DNA of 42,257 nucleotides from Alphaproteobacteria bacterium (GTDB lineage: Bacteria; Pseudomonadota; Alphaproteobacteria; UBA828). Location of the stretch: the NCBI GenBank assembly GCA_022826345.1, contig JAJDVB010000105.1:1-42257 (forward strand). Reading direction: 5' to 3'. A program made the translations under genes and the position numbers. Positions 25,139-34,899 of the stretch are shown in pieces (position 1 is the first letter of the stretch; every line of letters starts with the position of its first letter). The notes beneath the pieces are model-generated. The model searched no databases. It worked only from the letters and a program-made list of their open reading frames with translations, and was not told where the DNA came from.

Positions 25139-26197
25139 TTAGTTCAGGTAACCTAGATCGGCCCAGACCGCATACTCGGCCCGATAGGCCTGATACGATT
25201 CCCAGACCTTGGCGAAGTTGGCATCGCGCGCCGCGTCCTCAGCCGCGACCTCGTTCCACTTCTCCTCCAGCGTGTCCAGGATCTCCTGCGGCCAACGATG
25301 GATCGTCACGCCCTTCTCCTGGAGCTCGGCCAGCGCCTTGCCCTGGATCGCCTCGCCCTCGGCCAGTCCTTCGCGGAAGGCATCGCCGCAGGCGACCTCG
25401 ATCTGCGCCTGCTGAGTGTCGCTCAGCGCATCCCAGGCTGCCCGGTTCAGGAGCAGCTCGAACACCGTCGACTGCTGGTGCCAGCCGGGGAAGTAGTAGT
25501 GCTTGGCGACCTGATAGAAGCCGAGATTGAGGTCGATCGCCGGCATGGAATACTCGGTCGCGTCGATGGAGCCGCGCTCCAACGCCGGGAAGATATCGCC
25601 ACCGGCGATGAGCTGGGTGGAGACGCCGATCTTCTCCATCACCTTGGCGCCGAGGCCGAAGAAGCGCATCTTTAGGCCCGCGAGATCCTCGATGGAGTTG
25701 ATCTCCTTGCGGAACCAGCCGGAGGCCTCAGGCGCGATGACGCCGCAGGGCAGCGACTTCAGGCCGTGTGGCTCGTAGATCGAATCCCATAGCTCGTAGC
25801 CGCCGCCGTAGTAGATCCAGCCCAGATATTCGCCGGCTCTCGGGCCGAAGGGCACGGCCGCAAACATGGCGAGCGCGGGCTCCTTGCCGTACCAGTAGCC
25901 GGGCGTGGACCAGCACGCATCCACCGAGCCGGCGGCCACGGCATCGAAGCATTCCTTCGCCGGGATCAGCGCGTTGGGCTCGAAGAACTTGATCTGAATG
26001 TTACCGCCGGAGATACGGTCCAGGCGGTCCACCATGCTTTTGCCAAGCGTGCCGAGCTGGGTCAGGTTGCTGGGAAACCAGCTCGCCATGTTCCAGCGCA
26101 CGCGCTCGTCCTCGGCCTGGGCGAGGCCCGCCGTAAGGATCGCGGCGCTCAACACGCCGGCAGCAAGGCCGGCCTTGATCGACTTGCCAATGTTCAT
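25139..26197 (-). CDS. dctP: TRAP transporter periplasmic substrate-binding protein (DctP family)
   Basis: 352 residues from MNIGKSIKAGLAAGVLSAAI, chosen for AGGGAG at 7 nt and a signal peptide ending at GLAQA. The mature protein begins ERVRWNMASWFPSNL. DctP hallmarks include MVDRLDRISGGNIQIKFF, the conserved Arg region LKMRFFGLGAKVMEKIG, and GSIDATEYSMPAIDLNLGFYQVAKHYYFPGWHQQ. The last block resembles the alpha-keto/2-hydroxy-monocarboxylate subgroup (TakP and the Thermus lactate-binding protein), where Arg and neighbouring residues hold the carboxylate. Together with the D-lactate dehydrogenase-like gene nearby this points to lactate or a similar substrate. Substrate is inferred. Confidence 0.92.
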   Translation of the reverse strand: MNIGKSIKAGLAAGVLSAAILTAGLAQAEDERVRWNMASWFPSNLTQLGTLGKSMVDRLDRISGGNIQIKFFEPNALIPAKECFDAVAAGSVDACWSTPGYWYGKEPALAMFAAVPFGPRAGEYLGWIYYGGGYELWDSIYEPHGLKSLPCGVIAPEASGWFRKEINSIEDLAGLKMRFFGLGAKVMEKIGVSTQLIAGGDIFPALERGSIDATEYSMPAIDLNLGFYQVAKHYYFPGWHQQSTVFELLLNRAAWDALSDTQQAQIEVACGDAFREGLAEGEAIQGKALAELQEKGVTIHRWPQEILDTLEEKWNEVAAEDAARDANFAKVWESYQAYRAEYAVWADLGYLN

Positions 26198-26373
26198 TTG
26201 CGTGCTCCCTCCAATCGTTTCGGTGCGCCCTGTAGAAGCGCATCGGCAGCATCCTGACTTGGGTCCCGGCAGCTTTGGCCGGGGCGGCGGCATCCAGTGT
26301 CGCGTCCTGGCGTCCGCCAAACTACCACGCTAGAACAGGCGCACGGGCACGGCAAGCGCCTCAGGAGCATACC

Positions 26374-27138
26374 TTGACCTATGTCAATAGGGTCGCTTTG
26401 GTAACTGGTGGCGCGAGCGGCATCGGCCGCGAGGTTGCACACGCGTTGGCCGCACGCGGCGCGGCGGTCGCCGTCGCCGACATCAACCTGGAGGGTGCCC
26501 GAGAGGTCGCCGCGGCGCTCGTAAACGATGGCGCGAAGGCCGAGGCCCTCGCCGTCGACGTGAGTCAGCCTGAGCAGGCGGACGCCATGATTGGCCGCGC
26601 GATAGAGGCATTCGGCAAGGTCGACATCCTGGTCCACAGCGCGGGTGTGGGCGTGGAGCGGAGCTTCCTCGACACCACGCCGGAGGAATGGCAGCGCATC
26701 CTCGACATCGATCTCTCCGGCACGTTCTTCTGCGGGCAGGCGGCGGCGCGCCACATGGTCGAGCGCGGCTACGGCCGTATCGTCAATCTCGCGTCGACGG
26801 CCGGCGTGCGCGGCGGCACCGGGCGCGCGGCCTACGGCACCGCCAAGGGTGGCGTCATCGCGCTTACCAAGGTGATGGCCGTCGAGCTTGCGCCTTACGG
26901 CGTCACCGTGAACGCGCTCGCGCCCGGCGCCATCGAAACCGAGCTCGTGGCGAAGATGCACTCGGCGGAGACACGCACGGTTTACCGCGCCGGTATCCCG
27001 CTCGACCGTTACGGCACGCCGGAGGAGACGGCCGCCGCGGCGCTCTTCCTCGCGAGCGAAGAAGCCCGCTACGTCACCGGCCACGTGCTCGCCGTCGACG
27101 GCGGCTTCCTCGCGGCCGGCGTGATGCACCGGCGGTAG
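26374..27138 (+). CDS. SDR-family oxidoreductase (FabG-like)
   Basis: 254 residues from a TTG (LTYVNRVALVTGG); AGGAG lies 6 nt upstream and no in-frame ATG fits the SDR N-terminus. Classical SDR motifs: cofactor loop TGGASGIG, HSAG in place of NNAG, catalytic Ser in NLASTAG, YGTAK (Tyr-x-x-x-Lys), and the C-terminal VTGHVLAVDGGF. Asp at the end of beta-2 (VADINLEG) predicts NAD preference. It is divergent from dctP, 176 nt away, so it may share regulation with the transporter and oxidise or reduce a related hydroxyacid. Substrate unknown. Confidence 0.85.
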   Translation: MTYVNRVALVTGGASGIGREVAHALAARGAAVAVADINLEGAREVAAALVNDGAKAEALAVDVSQPEQADAMIGRAIEAFGKVDILVHSAGVGVERSFLDTTPEEWQRILDIDLSGTFFCGQAAARHMVERGYGRIVNLASTAGVRGGTGRAAYGTAKGGVIALTKVMAVELAPYGVTVNALAPGAIETELVAKMHSAETRTVYRAGIPLDRYGTPEETAAAALFLASEEARYVTGHVLAVDGGFLAAGVMHRR

Positions 27139-27152
27139 CTCGGCTTCTTTAG

Positions 27153-28298
27153 CTAAAGCGTGAGCCAGCGCTTGAGCGCGTCGCAGGCGCCCGCTACCTC
27201 CTCGGTCGCGCCGGCGTAGGAGAAGCGGACGAAGGCCCGGCCCCGCTCGGTGTCGAAGTCGATGCCGGGCGTCGCCGCCACCCCGCACCCGGCCAACATG
27301 CGCTGGCAGAAGGCCTCGCTGTCGTCGGTGAGCCCCGAGACATCGGCATAGGCGTAGAAGGCGCCGTCGCAGGGCGCGAGCGCGCCGAAGCCTGCGGCCG
27401 GAAGTGCCTCTTGGACGATGCTGCGGTTGCGGGCGTAACGCGCCACGTTGGCCTCCAGCTCATCCCGGCAATCGAAGGCGGTGATTGCGGCCCGCTGCGA
27501 AAGCGCCGGCGGCGAGATGAAGAGGTTCTGCGTTAGCCGCTCCACCGCCCTGGCGAGGTCCTCTGGCACCACCATCCAGCCGAGCCGCCAACCGGTCATC
27601 GCGAAGTATTTCGAAAAGCCGTTGATCACAACCGCGCTCTCGGAGAACGCGGCGACGCTGGCCGCCGGCTCGCCATAGGTGATGCCGTGGTAGATCTCGT
27701 CCGAGATCACCCGAATGCCCCGGTCGTCACAGTATGCCGCTACAGCTTCGAGCGTCGGCCTGGGCACCATGGTCCCGGTGGGGTTCGAGGGGCTGGCGAC
27801 AATCAGGCCCTGGATCGGCTGCTCCAGCGCCTCCAGCATCGCCACGGTCGGTTGAAAGCGGGTCTCCGCCGTGGTCGGGAGCAGCACCAGCTCGAGCCCG
27901 AGCGCCTGCAGGGTGTTGCGGTAGGCGGGGTAGCCGGGGTTGGCCAGCGCCACCCGGTCGCCCACGTCGAAGGCGGCAAGGAAGGCGAGAATAATCCCGG
28001 CCGAGCCCCCGGTCGTGACCACGATCCGCTCCACCGGCGGGACGAAGCCGTAGCGCTCCCCGTAGAACGCGGCGATGCGCTCGCGCAGAGGCAGCACGCC
28101 GTCGGCCTCCGTGTAGCCGATCTTGTCGCCGGCCAAGGCCGCCTGAGCCGCATCGAGCACCCGCTGCGGCGCGCCTGAGCCGGGTTCGCCGGTCTCCATG
28201 TGGAAGACCCGCGCGCCGGTTGCCGCGCGCTCGGTCGCGGCCTTGAGAATTTCCATCGCGAAGAAGGGCGCGACCGCCGCGCGCCGGGATGCCGCCAT
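27153..28298 (-). CDS. PLP-dependent aminotransferase, class I/II (aspartate/aromatic type)
   Basis: 381 residues. Fold type I aminotransferase with HMETGEPGSGAPQRVLDAA at the N-terminus, NPGYPAYRNTL, IVASPSNPTGTMVP, VISDEIYHGITYG (cofactor-binding Asp and Tyr), the Schiff-base Lys in GFSKYFAMTGWRLGW, and the C-terminal Arg in RAFVRFSYA that binds the substrate carboxylate. It transfers amino groups between amino acids and 2-oxo acids; the exact substrate is not determinable. The ATG at 28298 is taken rather than the GTG just before it. It converges with the SDR gene. Confidence 0.88.
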   Translation of the reverse strand: MAASRRAAVAPFFAMEILKAATERAATGARVFHMETGEPGSGAPQRVLDAAQAALAGDKIGYTEADGVLPLRERIAAFYGERYGFVPPVERIVVTTGGSAGIILAFLAAFDVGDRVALANPGYPAYRNTLQALGLELVLLPTTAETRFQPTVAMLEALEQPIQGLIVASPSNPTGTMVPRPTLEAVAAYCDDRGIRVISDEIYHGITYGEPAASVAAFSESAVVINGFSKYFAMTGWRLGWMVVPEDLARAVERLTQNLFISPPALSQRAAITAFDCRDELEANVARYARNRSIVQEALPAAGFGALAPCDGAFYAYADVSGLTDDSEAFCQRMLAGCGVAATPGIDFDTERGRAFVRFSYAGATEEVAGACDALKRWLTL

Positions 28299-28395
28299 CA
28301 CTATGCCTTAGTTCAAGCGGATAGCGGCGATGGGCGCCCATTGACGGTGGCGTCCAAGCAACATATCCAAACTCGTTATCCTTGGAGCGAAACCG

Positions 28396-29754
28396 TTGGT
28401 CATCCGTCTCGCACGCGCCGTAGCGCTTGCCTGCATAGCGTTCTCATTGATCCTGGCGGCAGCGGCGCCGGCGTGGCCGCAGGGCATGTCGCTGATCCGC
28501 GACGCCGAGATCGAAGATACCATCCGGGCCTATGCCGCGCCACTGCTGGAGGCTGCGGGCCTCGACGAAGACGCGGTCCGCCTGTACATCGTCAACGACC
28601 CAAACATCAACGCCTTCGTCGCGGGCGGCCCCAATCTTTTCCTGTCGAGCGGCATGCTGACCGCCGCCGAGGACCCCGGCGAGATCATCGGCGTGCTGGC
28701 GCACGAGATCGGCCACATCGCCGGCGGTCACCTGGTTCGCACGCGCGATGCCATGGAAAACGCCTCAGCCGAGATGATCCTGGCGACGGTGCTGGCGGCC
28801 GGCGCCATTATCGCGGGCGAAGGCGAGGTCGGAACCGCCATCCTGAGTGGCGGCCAGGCGGTGGCGCAGCAATCCTTCCTGCGCTACAGCCGCACGCAGG
28901 AGCAGAGCGCCGACCAGGCCGCCGTGCGATTGCTCGAACGCACCGGGCAGTCGCCTGCGGGCCTGCTGCGCATGTTTCAACGACTCGAAGAGCGCGAGCG
29001 CCTCGCCATCACAGAGGTGAACAGCTACGCGCGCACCCACCCGCTCACGCGGGAGCGCATACGCTTCATCCGCGACCACGTGGAGGGGGAAGATCGCGCC
29101 GCGGGCAGCGCCCCGGACGCGCACGGCACCGCCCACTGCCGCATGGTGGCGAAGCTCAAAGGGTTCCTGGACTCTCCGGAAGCGACCTTCCGCGCCTACC
29201 CGGAAGAAGACGAGTCGACCGAAGCGCGCTACGCCCGCGCCATCGCCTACTACCGAATCCCCGACCTGGACCGTGCGCTCGCGGCGCTCGATGCCCTGCT
29301 GGCTGACCACCCGGACGACCCGTGGTTCCAGGAACTCAAGGGACAGGTGCTCTTCGAGAACGGGCGCGTGAACGAAGCAATCGCGCCCTACGAACGGGCA
29401 GTGGCACTCAGGGACGACGCCGCGCTGCTACGCCTCGGGCTCGCGCGGGCGCAGATCGAGAGCGGCGATGCCGCTTCGCTCGCGAGCGCGATAACGAATC
29501 TGGAGGCGGCGACCCGGCTGGAGCCGAAATCGCCCCAGCATTGGTATCAACTGGGTATCGCCCGCGGCCGCGCCGGCGAGCGCGCGGCGTCCTCCCTCGC
29601 GTTTGCCGAGGCCGCCTTTCTACGGGGCGATGTGGAACGAGCGCACTACCATGCGACCGCCGCGGCAGAGAATCTGCCTCACGGCAGCGCGCGCTGGCTC
29701 CGATCGGAGGATATCCGTAACGCTGCGGAGCAGGCCGCAAAGAAAAGGCGGTGA
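28396..29754 (+). CDS. Periplasmic M48 metalloprotease with TPR repeats (BepA/YfgC-like)
   Basis: 452 residues from a TTG start that gives a clean signal peptide (VALACIAFSLILAAAAPAWPQ). The M48 domain (about 40-230) has the zinc motif HEIGHIAGGH and third ligand in EQSADQAAV. The C-terminal half (about 260-440) consists of TPR-like helical pairs (RYARAIAYYRIPDLDRALAALDALLADHPDDPW and following). This is the layout of BepA, an outer-membrane quality-control protease and chaperone that interacts with the Bam and Lpt machineries. No ATG gives a signal peptide. Confidence 0.9.
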   Translation: MVIRLARAVALACIAFSLILAAAAPAWPQGMSLIRDAEIEDTIRAYAAPLLEAAGLDEDAVRLYIVNDPNINAFVAGGPNLFLSSGMLTAAEDPGEIIGVLAHEIGHIAGGHLVRTRDAMENASAEMILATVLAAGAIIAGEGEVGTAILSGGQAVAQQSFLRYSRTQEQSADQAAVRLLERTGQSPAGLLRMFQRLEERERLAITEVNSYARTHPLTRERIRFIRDHVEGEDRAAGSAPDAHGTAHCRMVAKLKGFLDSPEATFRAYPEEDESTEARYARAIAYYRIPDLDRALAALDALLADHPDDPWFQELKGQVLFENGRVNEAIAPYERAVALRDDAALLRLGLARAQIESGDAASLASAITNLEAATRLEPKSPQHWYQLGIARGRAGERAASSLAFAEAAFLRGDVERAHYHATAAAENLPHGSARWLRSEDIRNAAEQAAKKRR

Positions 29755-29764
29755 GAAACGCGCC

Positions 29765-30757
29765 CTAGATGAGGCCGCCGAGCGGTGACGAAGGGTCGGC
29801 GTAGCGCTTCTTCGCCATGCGGCCGGCAAGATAGGCGAGACGGCCGGCTTCCACCGCGTGGCGCATGGCGTGCGCCATCAGCACCGGGTCCCTGGCACCG
29901 GCGATAGCGGTGTTCATCAGCACGCCGTCGCAGCCGAGCTCCATCGCGACGGCGGCGTCGGAGGCCGTGCCCACGCCGGCATCGACCAGGACGGGCACGC
30001 CGATGCGCTCGACGATGATGCGGATGCCGACGGGGTTCTGCACGCCGAGCCCTGAGCCGATGGGCGCCGCGAGCGGCATGATCGCGGCGCAGCCCATGTC
30101 CTCCAGCCGCTTGGCCATGATCGGATCGTCGTTGCAATAGACCATGACCTCGAAGCCGTCCTTGATCAGGATTTCGGCGGCGCGAAGGGTCTCCGGCATG
30201 TTGGGATAGAGGGTCTCCTGATCGCCGAGCACTTCGAGCTTGACCAGGGACCAACCGCCGGCCTCGCGCGCAAGCCTCAGCGTGCGGACGGCATCCTCGC
30301 CGGTGAAGCAGCCGGCGGTGTTGGGGAGATAGGTGTAGCGCTTGGGATCGACGTAATCGATCAGCATCGGCGCGTTGCGATCAGTGACGTTCACGCGGCG
30401 CACCGCGACCGTGACGATCTCGGCGCCGGAGGCGTCCAACGCCGCGGCGGTCTGCTCGAAGTCGCGATACTTGCCGGTGCCCACGATCAGTCGCGAGCGG
30501 AAGCGCCGGCCGGCGACCTCCCAGCTGTCGTCGTCCGCCGCCACAGGCGCTGGGTCGGCACCACCGCCGATGAAGTGCACGATCTCGAGCCGGTCGCCGG
30601 CGGCGACGGCGGTCCGGTCGTAGGCGCTCCGGGGCACAATTTCGAGATTGCGCTCGACCGCGATCTTGCGCGGGTCGAGGCCGAGCCCCGTCACAATGCT
30701 GTGGACCGACTGGGGCTCCTCGAACTCGCGGAGCTCGCCGTTAATCTGCACCTGCAT
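29765..30757 (-). CDS. thiG: ThiS-ThiG fusion: sulfur carrier and thiazole synthase
   Basis: 330 residues. The first 66 residues are a ThiS ubiquitin-like carrier ending in FIGGG, which continues through a short linker ([12 protein letters not shown]) into ThiG (about 78-325): [40 protein letters not shown], the Schiff-base Lys of LVKLEVLGD (about K173), and [34 protein letters not shown] at the end. It makes the thiazole phosphate of thiamine. In stand-alone ThiS the terminal Gly-Gly must be free to be adenylated by ThiF, so the fusion implies processing or another sulfur route. Such bifunctional proteins are known in alphaproteobacteria. No thiC, thiO or thiE is adjacent. Confidence 0.93.
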   Translation of the reverse strand: MQVQINGELREFEEPQSVHSIVTGLGLDPRKIAVERNLEIVPRSAYDRTAVAAGDRLEIVHFIGGGADPAPVAADDDSWEVAGRRFRSRLIVGTGKYRDFEQTAAALDASGAEIVTVAVRRVNVTDRNAPMLIDYVDPKRYTYLPNTAGCFTGEDAVRTLRLAREAGGWSLVKLEVLGDQETLYPNMPETLRAAEILIKDGFEVMVYCNDDPIMAKRLEDMGCAAIMPLAAPIGSGLGVQNPVGIRIIVERIGVPVLVDAGVGTASDAAVAMELGCDGVLMNTAIAGARDPVLMAHAMRHAVEAGRLAYLAGRMAKKRYADPSSPLGGLI

Positions 30758-30934
30758 GGATGTGCGTTCCGTACGCGTGCCGTCATTCGCCGCAGCGCTG
30801 CGGCCTCACTTGGAGTATTGGTGAGGACCATGGCGATTTCAACAGGGACGGCGGTATCGAACGCGCGGATTGAAGCCCGAGTCCCGGCCGTGTTAGACCA
30901 GTTGTGAGGGCGAGCATCACGACCCGGTGCGGCC

Positions 30935-31378
30935 ATGACTCTCAATATCTTGATTTTGAACGGTCCCAACCTCAATATGCTGGGGTTGCGAGAACCTGAA
31001 ATCTACGGGCACCAGACCCTGGACGACATCCGCGCGCTGTGCGAGAGCCACGCGGAAGGCTACGGGCTCGCGGTCGATTTCAGGCAGAGCAACCACGAGG
31101 GCGAGCTGATCGACTGGATTCAGCAGGCGCCGAAGGCCCACGCCGGCATCATCCTCAATCCCGGCGGCTACACCCATACGTCCGTCGCCATCATGGACGC
31201 GCTGCGCGCCGTGGACCTGCCAGCCATCGAGCTGCATCTCTCGAACATCCACCGGCGCGAGCCCTTCCGCCGGCGCTCCTACGTAGCGCAGGCGGTGCAG
31301 GGCTCGATCTGCGGGTTCGGCGCGCAGGGCTACATGCTCGCACTGGATGGCATGCGTGCGCTCTTGAAGGAGGAGTGA
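30935..31378 (+). CDS. aroQ: Type II 3-dehydroquinate dehydratase
   Basis: 147 residues, the normal length of the dodecameric type II enzyme. ILNGPNLNMLGLREPEIYG carries catalytic Tyr24, and ELHLSNIHRREPFRRRS carries the catalytic His, with the Asn of ILNPGGYTHTSVA. It dehydrates 3-dehydroquinate in the shikimate pathway. It is the first gene of the aroQ-accB-accC-aat series with a 4-nt gap to accB, a conserved alphaproteobacterial arrangement. Confidence 0.96.
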   Translation: MTLNILILNGPNLNMLGLREPEIYGHQTLDDIRALCESHAEGYGLAVDFRQSNHEGELIDWIQQAPKAHAGIILNPGGYTHTSVAIMDALRAVDLPAIELHLSNIHRREPFRRRSYVAQAVQGSICGFGAQGYMLALDGMRALLKEE

Positions 31379-31382
31379 CGCG

Positions 31383-31889
31383 ATGGCAGTGAAACCTGTG
31401 CCGGATCCCCGGCCGGAGGAGCCGGAGCCCGTGTTCGGACCCGACGTCGAGTTGGTCCGCGCGCTCGCGGCGGTGCTCGACGAGGCCGGGCTGACCGAGA
31501 TCGAAATCGGCGAAGGTGCAAACCGCATTCGCATCGCACGCCAGGCCACCGCGGCAGCAACCCCCGCACCTGCGGTCGCCGCGCGCCCGGCGCCGGTCGG
31601 GCCAGCGCCCGAGGAAGAGGCGCCGCCTGCGCCGGTCGCCGACGATGCCTCACACCCCGGCGCGGTGACCTCGCCTCTCGTCGGCGTTGTCTACGTGGCG
31701 CCTGAGCCCGGCGGACGCCCCTTCGTCTCGGTCGGCGACGAGATCAGCGAGGGCGACACGCTCTTCATTGTCGAGGCCATGAAGACGATGAACCCGGTCC
31801 GCGCCCCCAGCGGCGGCCGCGTTACCCGAATTCTTGCCGAGAACGGTGCCCGGGTCGAATATGGCGAGGTCTTGCTGATCCTCGAGTGA
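31383..31889 (+). CDS. accB: Biotin carboxyl carrier protein of acetyl-CoA carboxylase
   Basis: 168 residues. An N-terminal helical segment (LVRALAAVLDEAGLTEIEI) is followed by an alanine-proline linker (about 60-90) and the biotinyl domain (about 93-168), with the biotinylated Lys in VEAMKTMNP (K134). It carries CO2 between AccC and the carboxyltransferase in the first step of fatty acid synthesis. GGAGG lies upstream within the aroQ end. Confidence 0.95.
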   Translation: MAVKPVPDPRPEEPEPVFGPDVELVRALAAVLDEAGLTEIEIGEGANRIRIARQATAAATPAPAVAARPAPVGPAPEEEAPPAPVADDASHPGAVTSPLVGVVYVAPEPGGRPFVSVGDEISEGDTLFIVEAMKTMNPVRAPSGGRVTRILAENGARVEYGEVLLILE

Positions 31890-31894
31890 GGCCG

Positions 31895-33253
31895 ATGTTC
31901 GACAAGGTCCTGATCGCCAACCGGGGGGAGATCGCGGTCCGGATCATCCGCGCCTGCCGGGAGTTCGGCATCAAGACCGTGGCCGTTCACTCCACGGCAG
32001 ACGCCGAGGCGATGCACGCGAGGCTCGCCGACGAATCGGTCTGCATCGGCCCGCCACCGCCGCGCGAGAGCTACCTCAACATCCCAGCCATCATCGCCGC
32101 CGGCGAGATTACCAACGCCAACGCGATCCACCCAGGCTACGGCTTCCTCTCGGAGAGTGCCGACTTCGCGACCATCGTCGAAGAGCACGGCTTCATCTTC
32201 ATCGGCCCGAGCCCGACACATATCTCGCTAATGGGCGACAAGATTCGCGCCAAGCAGACCGCGGCCGAGCTAGGGTTGCCGGTGGTGCCGGGCTCCGCCG
32301 ACGCGCTGGAGGACGCCGGCTCGATCGCTGAGGCGGCGGACGAGATCGGCTATCCGGTCCTGATCAAGGCGGTCGCCGGCGGCGGCGGGCGCGGCATGAA
32401 GCGAGTCGACAGCCGCGAGGAGCTGGCCATGGCTGCCGCCACGGCGCGCGCCGAGGCCGAGGCCGCCTTCGGCAACGACGCGCTCTATCTGGAGAAGCTG
32501 GTCGCGGCACCGCGCCACATCGAGGTGCAGGTGCTGGCTGACCAGTTCGGCAACGCGGTGCACCTCGGCGAGCGCGACTGCTCCCTGCAGCGCCGTCACC
32601 AGAAGGTGCTGGAGGAGGCGCCGTCGCCCGCGTTGGACGCACGCCAGCGCGAGGAGATCGGCAGCCGGGTCAGCGCCGCGGTGCGCGAGCTCGGCTATCG
32701 CGGGGTCGGCACCCTGGAGTTCCTCTACGAGGACGGCGCCTTCTACTTCATGGAAATGAACACGCGCATCCAGGTGGAGCATCCGGTGACCGAGATGATC
32801 ACCGGGATCGACCTCGTGCAGGAGCAGATCCGGGTTGCCGCCGGCGAGCCTCTGGCCTTCGGTCAGGAGGGCGTGCGCTTCGAGGGGCATTCGATCGAAT
32901 GCCGGATCACGGCCGAGGACCCCGATACCTTCCGCCCCTCACCCGGCACCGTGAGCGGCTACCACACGCCGGGCGGGCCTGGAGTGCGCGTCGATTCCGC
33001 GCTCTATGACGGCTACCGGATTCCGCCCTACTACGACAGCCTGATCAGCAAGGTGATCGCCCAGGCCGGCAGCCGCGAGGCCTGCCTGATGCGTCTGCGA
33101 CGGGCGCTGGAGGAATACGTCATCCAAGGTGTCTCGACCACGATCCCGCTGCACCTGCGCCTGCTCGCCAGCCAGGCGTTCGCCGAGAGCGACTACGACA
33201 TCCACTGGTTCGAGCGCTTCGTGACGGAGACCGGCGCCGGCAACGACGCCTAG
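31895..33253 (+). CDS. accC: Biotin carboxylase subunit of acetyl-CoA carboxylase
   Basis: 452 residues from [19 protein letters not shown], the conserved N-terminus; a GTG three codons upstream is also in frame. ATP-grasp enzyme with [13 protein letters not shown] (glycine-rich loop), [36 protein letters not shown] and [19 protein letters not shown], which includes catalytic Glu and Arg. It carboxylates the biotin on AccB with bicarbonate and ATP. Five nt separate it from accB. Confidence 0.96.
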   Translation: MFDKVLIANRGEIAVRIIRACREFGIKTVAVHSTADAEAMHARLADESVCIGPPPPRESYLNIPAIIAAGEITNANAIHPGYGFLSESADFATIVEEHGFIFIGPSPTHISLMGDKIRAKQTAAELGLPVVPGSADALEDAGSIAEAADEIGYPVLIKAVAGGGGRGMKRVDSREELAMAAATARAEAEAAFGNDALYLEKLVAAPRHIEVQVLADQFGNAVHLGERDCSLQRRHQKVLEEAPSPALDARQREEIGSRVSAAVRELGYRGVGTLEFLYEDGAFYFMEMNTRIQVEHPVTEMITGIDLVQEQIRVAAGEPLAFGQEGVRFEGHSIECRITAEDPDTFRPSPGTVSGYHTPGGPGVRVDSALYDGYRIPPYYDSLISKVIAQAGSREACLMRLRRALEEYVIQGVSTTIPLHLRLLASQAFAESDYDIHWFERFVTETGAGNDA

Positions 33254-33263
33254 CGCGCACACC

Positions 33264-33935
33264 ATGTCGACGGTCGAGCTTACGCCGGCGCTGATCCTCA
33301 GAGCCTACAGCTGCGGGCTCTTCCCCATGGCGGAGAGCAAGGCTGAGCGGGACGTCTTCTGGGTCGACCCCGAGACGCGCGGCGTCATCCCGCTCGACGG
33401 CTTCCACGTGCCGCGCAGGCTCGCCCGCACGGTGCGCGCCGGGCGCTTCCGCATCACCGTGAATCGCGACTTCCCCCGCATCGTGCGCGGCTGCGCGCGC
33501 CGCACCGGGCGGCGGCCGGAATCCTGGATCAACGGGCCCATCTTCGAGGCCTACTGTGCGCTGCACCGGCAAGGGCACGCCCACAGCGTGGAGGCCTGGC
33601 AGGAGGACACGCTGGCGGGCGGCCTCTACGGCGTGGCGCTGGAGGCCGCGTTCTTCGGCGAGAGCATGTTCAGCGTCGAGCGGGACGCGAGCAAGGTCGC
33701 GCTCGTGCACCTGGTCGGCCGCCTCCGGGCCGGCGGCTTTACCCTGCTCGATACCCAGTTCGTCACCGGGCACTTGAGCCAATTCGGCGCGGTCGAGGTG
33801 CCGCGGGCCAGCTATCTGGGACGGCTGGCGGAGGCTCTGAAGCGGCCTGCGACTTTCTATCCGGCGGGCTTTTCCGACGCGGCGCTGTCGGTCGCCGGCG
33901 TGGCTTCCGAGCAGGCGAGCACCCAGATGTCATAG
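33264..33935 (+). CDS. aat: Leucyl/phenylalanyl-tRNA-protein transferase
   Basis: 223 residues, typical length. Family motifs: [74 protein letters not shown], and [25 protein letters not shown]. It attaches Leu or Phe to proteins with N-terminal basic residues, marking them for ClpAP via ClpS. Gene follows accC by 10 nt, as in many alphaproteobacteria. The last 79 nt overlap the convergent DUF2155 gene. Confidence 0.95.
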   Translation: MSTVELTPALILRAYSCGLFPMAESKAERDVFWVDPETRGVIPLDGFHVPRRLARTVRAGRFRITVNRDFPRIVRGCARRTGRRPESWINGPIFEAYCALHRQGHAHSVEAWQEDTLAGGLYGVALEAAFFGESMFSVERDASKVALVHLVGRLRAGGFTLLDTQFVTGHLSQFGAVEVPRASYLGRLAEALKRPATFYPAGFSDAALSVAGVASEQASTQMS

Positions 33936-34279
33936 ACCGGGTGCTCCAGCGCGGCGAGGCCCGGCGTCGACGAGAACATCCAGCCGGTATAGAGGCGGGT
34001 CGCGCGCCCCGCGTGGTCGACCTCGTCAATCTCCAGGAAGGCGGCATTCTCCGGCGGCTCCTCGGGCGGAGCCTCGTGACAGGCACGCGCGACGATGCGG
34101 AGCGTCCCGAATTGCACGGGCCGGTCTAGCGGTGCCTGCAGCTCGGAGGTGCGGGCCACCACCTTGTCGAGCGCCTGGAGCACAGCAAGCTGGCGCTCGG
34201 CCGCGGCGACCGTAGCGCCATCGGCCACGGCCGCGGCAAGCGCCGCACCTGCAGCCAGTGGAAGAAGCGCGCGCCGCAC
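33857..34279 (-). CDS. DUF2155 domain-containing exported protein
   Basis: 140 residues from a GTG ([26 protein letters not shown]), with a signal peptide. The domain has [47 protein letters not shown] and [30 protein letters not shown], the hallmark of DUF2155 with its conserved WMF-SP---EHP-YD-W. Two cysteines may pair. Function unknown; in alphaproteobacteria it is almost always next to mlaD and aat, as here. The GTG directly follows the mlaD stop with no gap, so it is translationally coupled. Confidence 0.9.
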   Translation of the reverse strand: MRRALLPLAAGAALAAAVADGATVAAAERQLAVLQALDKVVARTSELQAPLDRPVQFGTLRIVARACHEAPPEEPPENAAFLEIDEVDHAGRATRLYTGWMFSSTPGLAALEHPVYDIWVLACSEATPATDSAASEKPAG

Positions 34280-34720
34280 CTACTCGGTGCCGAAGGCGAA
34301 CTTGCCGATCAGCTCCTCCAGCAGCAGGGAGGACTGGGTGTACGAGATGCGGCCGCCATCCTTGATGAGGGCCTCCTCGGCGCCCGGCTGGAGGTCGATG
34401 AACTTGCCGCCGAGCAGGCCGTCGCTGACCACCGCCGCCGTGGAATCCGTCGGCAGCTCCACCGACTCGTCGATGCTCATGCGGAGCACGGCGCGAAAGG
34501 TCTCGGGCTCGAGCTCGCGGTCGACCACCGTGCCGACCTTGATGCCGCCGATGCGCACATCGGAGCCGTTGGTGATGCCGTCCACGCGGTTGAATGCCGC
34601 GCTCACCTCGTAGCCGCTGACCGTGGCGACGCCGCTCCTGGTATAGGCGAAGACGATGAAGCCGATGGCCACCGCCAGCACCGCGGCGCCCAGCAGGGTC
34701 TCGACTAGGCTTCTCGACAT
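34280..34720 (-). CDS. mlaD: MlaD-type MCE-domain lipid transport protein
   Basis: 146 residues from MSRSLVETLLGAAVLAVAIGFIVFAY, preceded by GGAGAT; one N-terminal membrane helix anchors the protein in the inner membrane. A single MCE domain (about 35-115) includes GYEVSAAFNRVDGITNGSDVRIGGIKVGTV and SDGLLGGKFIDLQPG. MlaD hexamers pass phospholipids between the MlaFE ABC transporter and the periplasmic carrier. The other mla genes are not in the window. Confidence 0.92.
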   Translation of the reverse strand: MSRSLVETLLGAAVLAVAIGFIVFAYTRSGVATVSGYEVSAAFNRVDGITNGSDVRIGGIKVGTVVDRELEPETFRAVLRMSIDESVELPTDSTAAVVSDGLLGGKFIDLQPGAEEALIKDGGRISYTQSSLLLEELIGKFAFGTE

Positions 34721-34899
34721 GGCGATCTCCTTCCCGACCTCTGGGATGAGGATTGCAGAACGGCCCCGGCCTGGCGGGGCGTAGTCGAGTCGCATTCTGC
34801 CACAGCGCGCCCGGCCACGGGTAACGGCAACATGTCTCGCCCACGGGGTAACTGCGCAAGCAATTGTGTGAACACACGTTCATCCATATAGGTTCAAAC

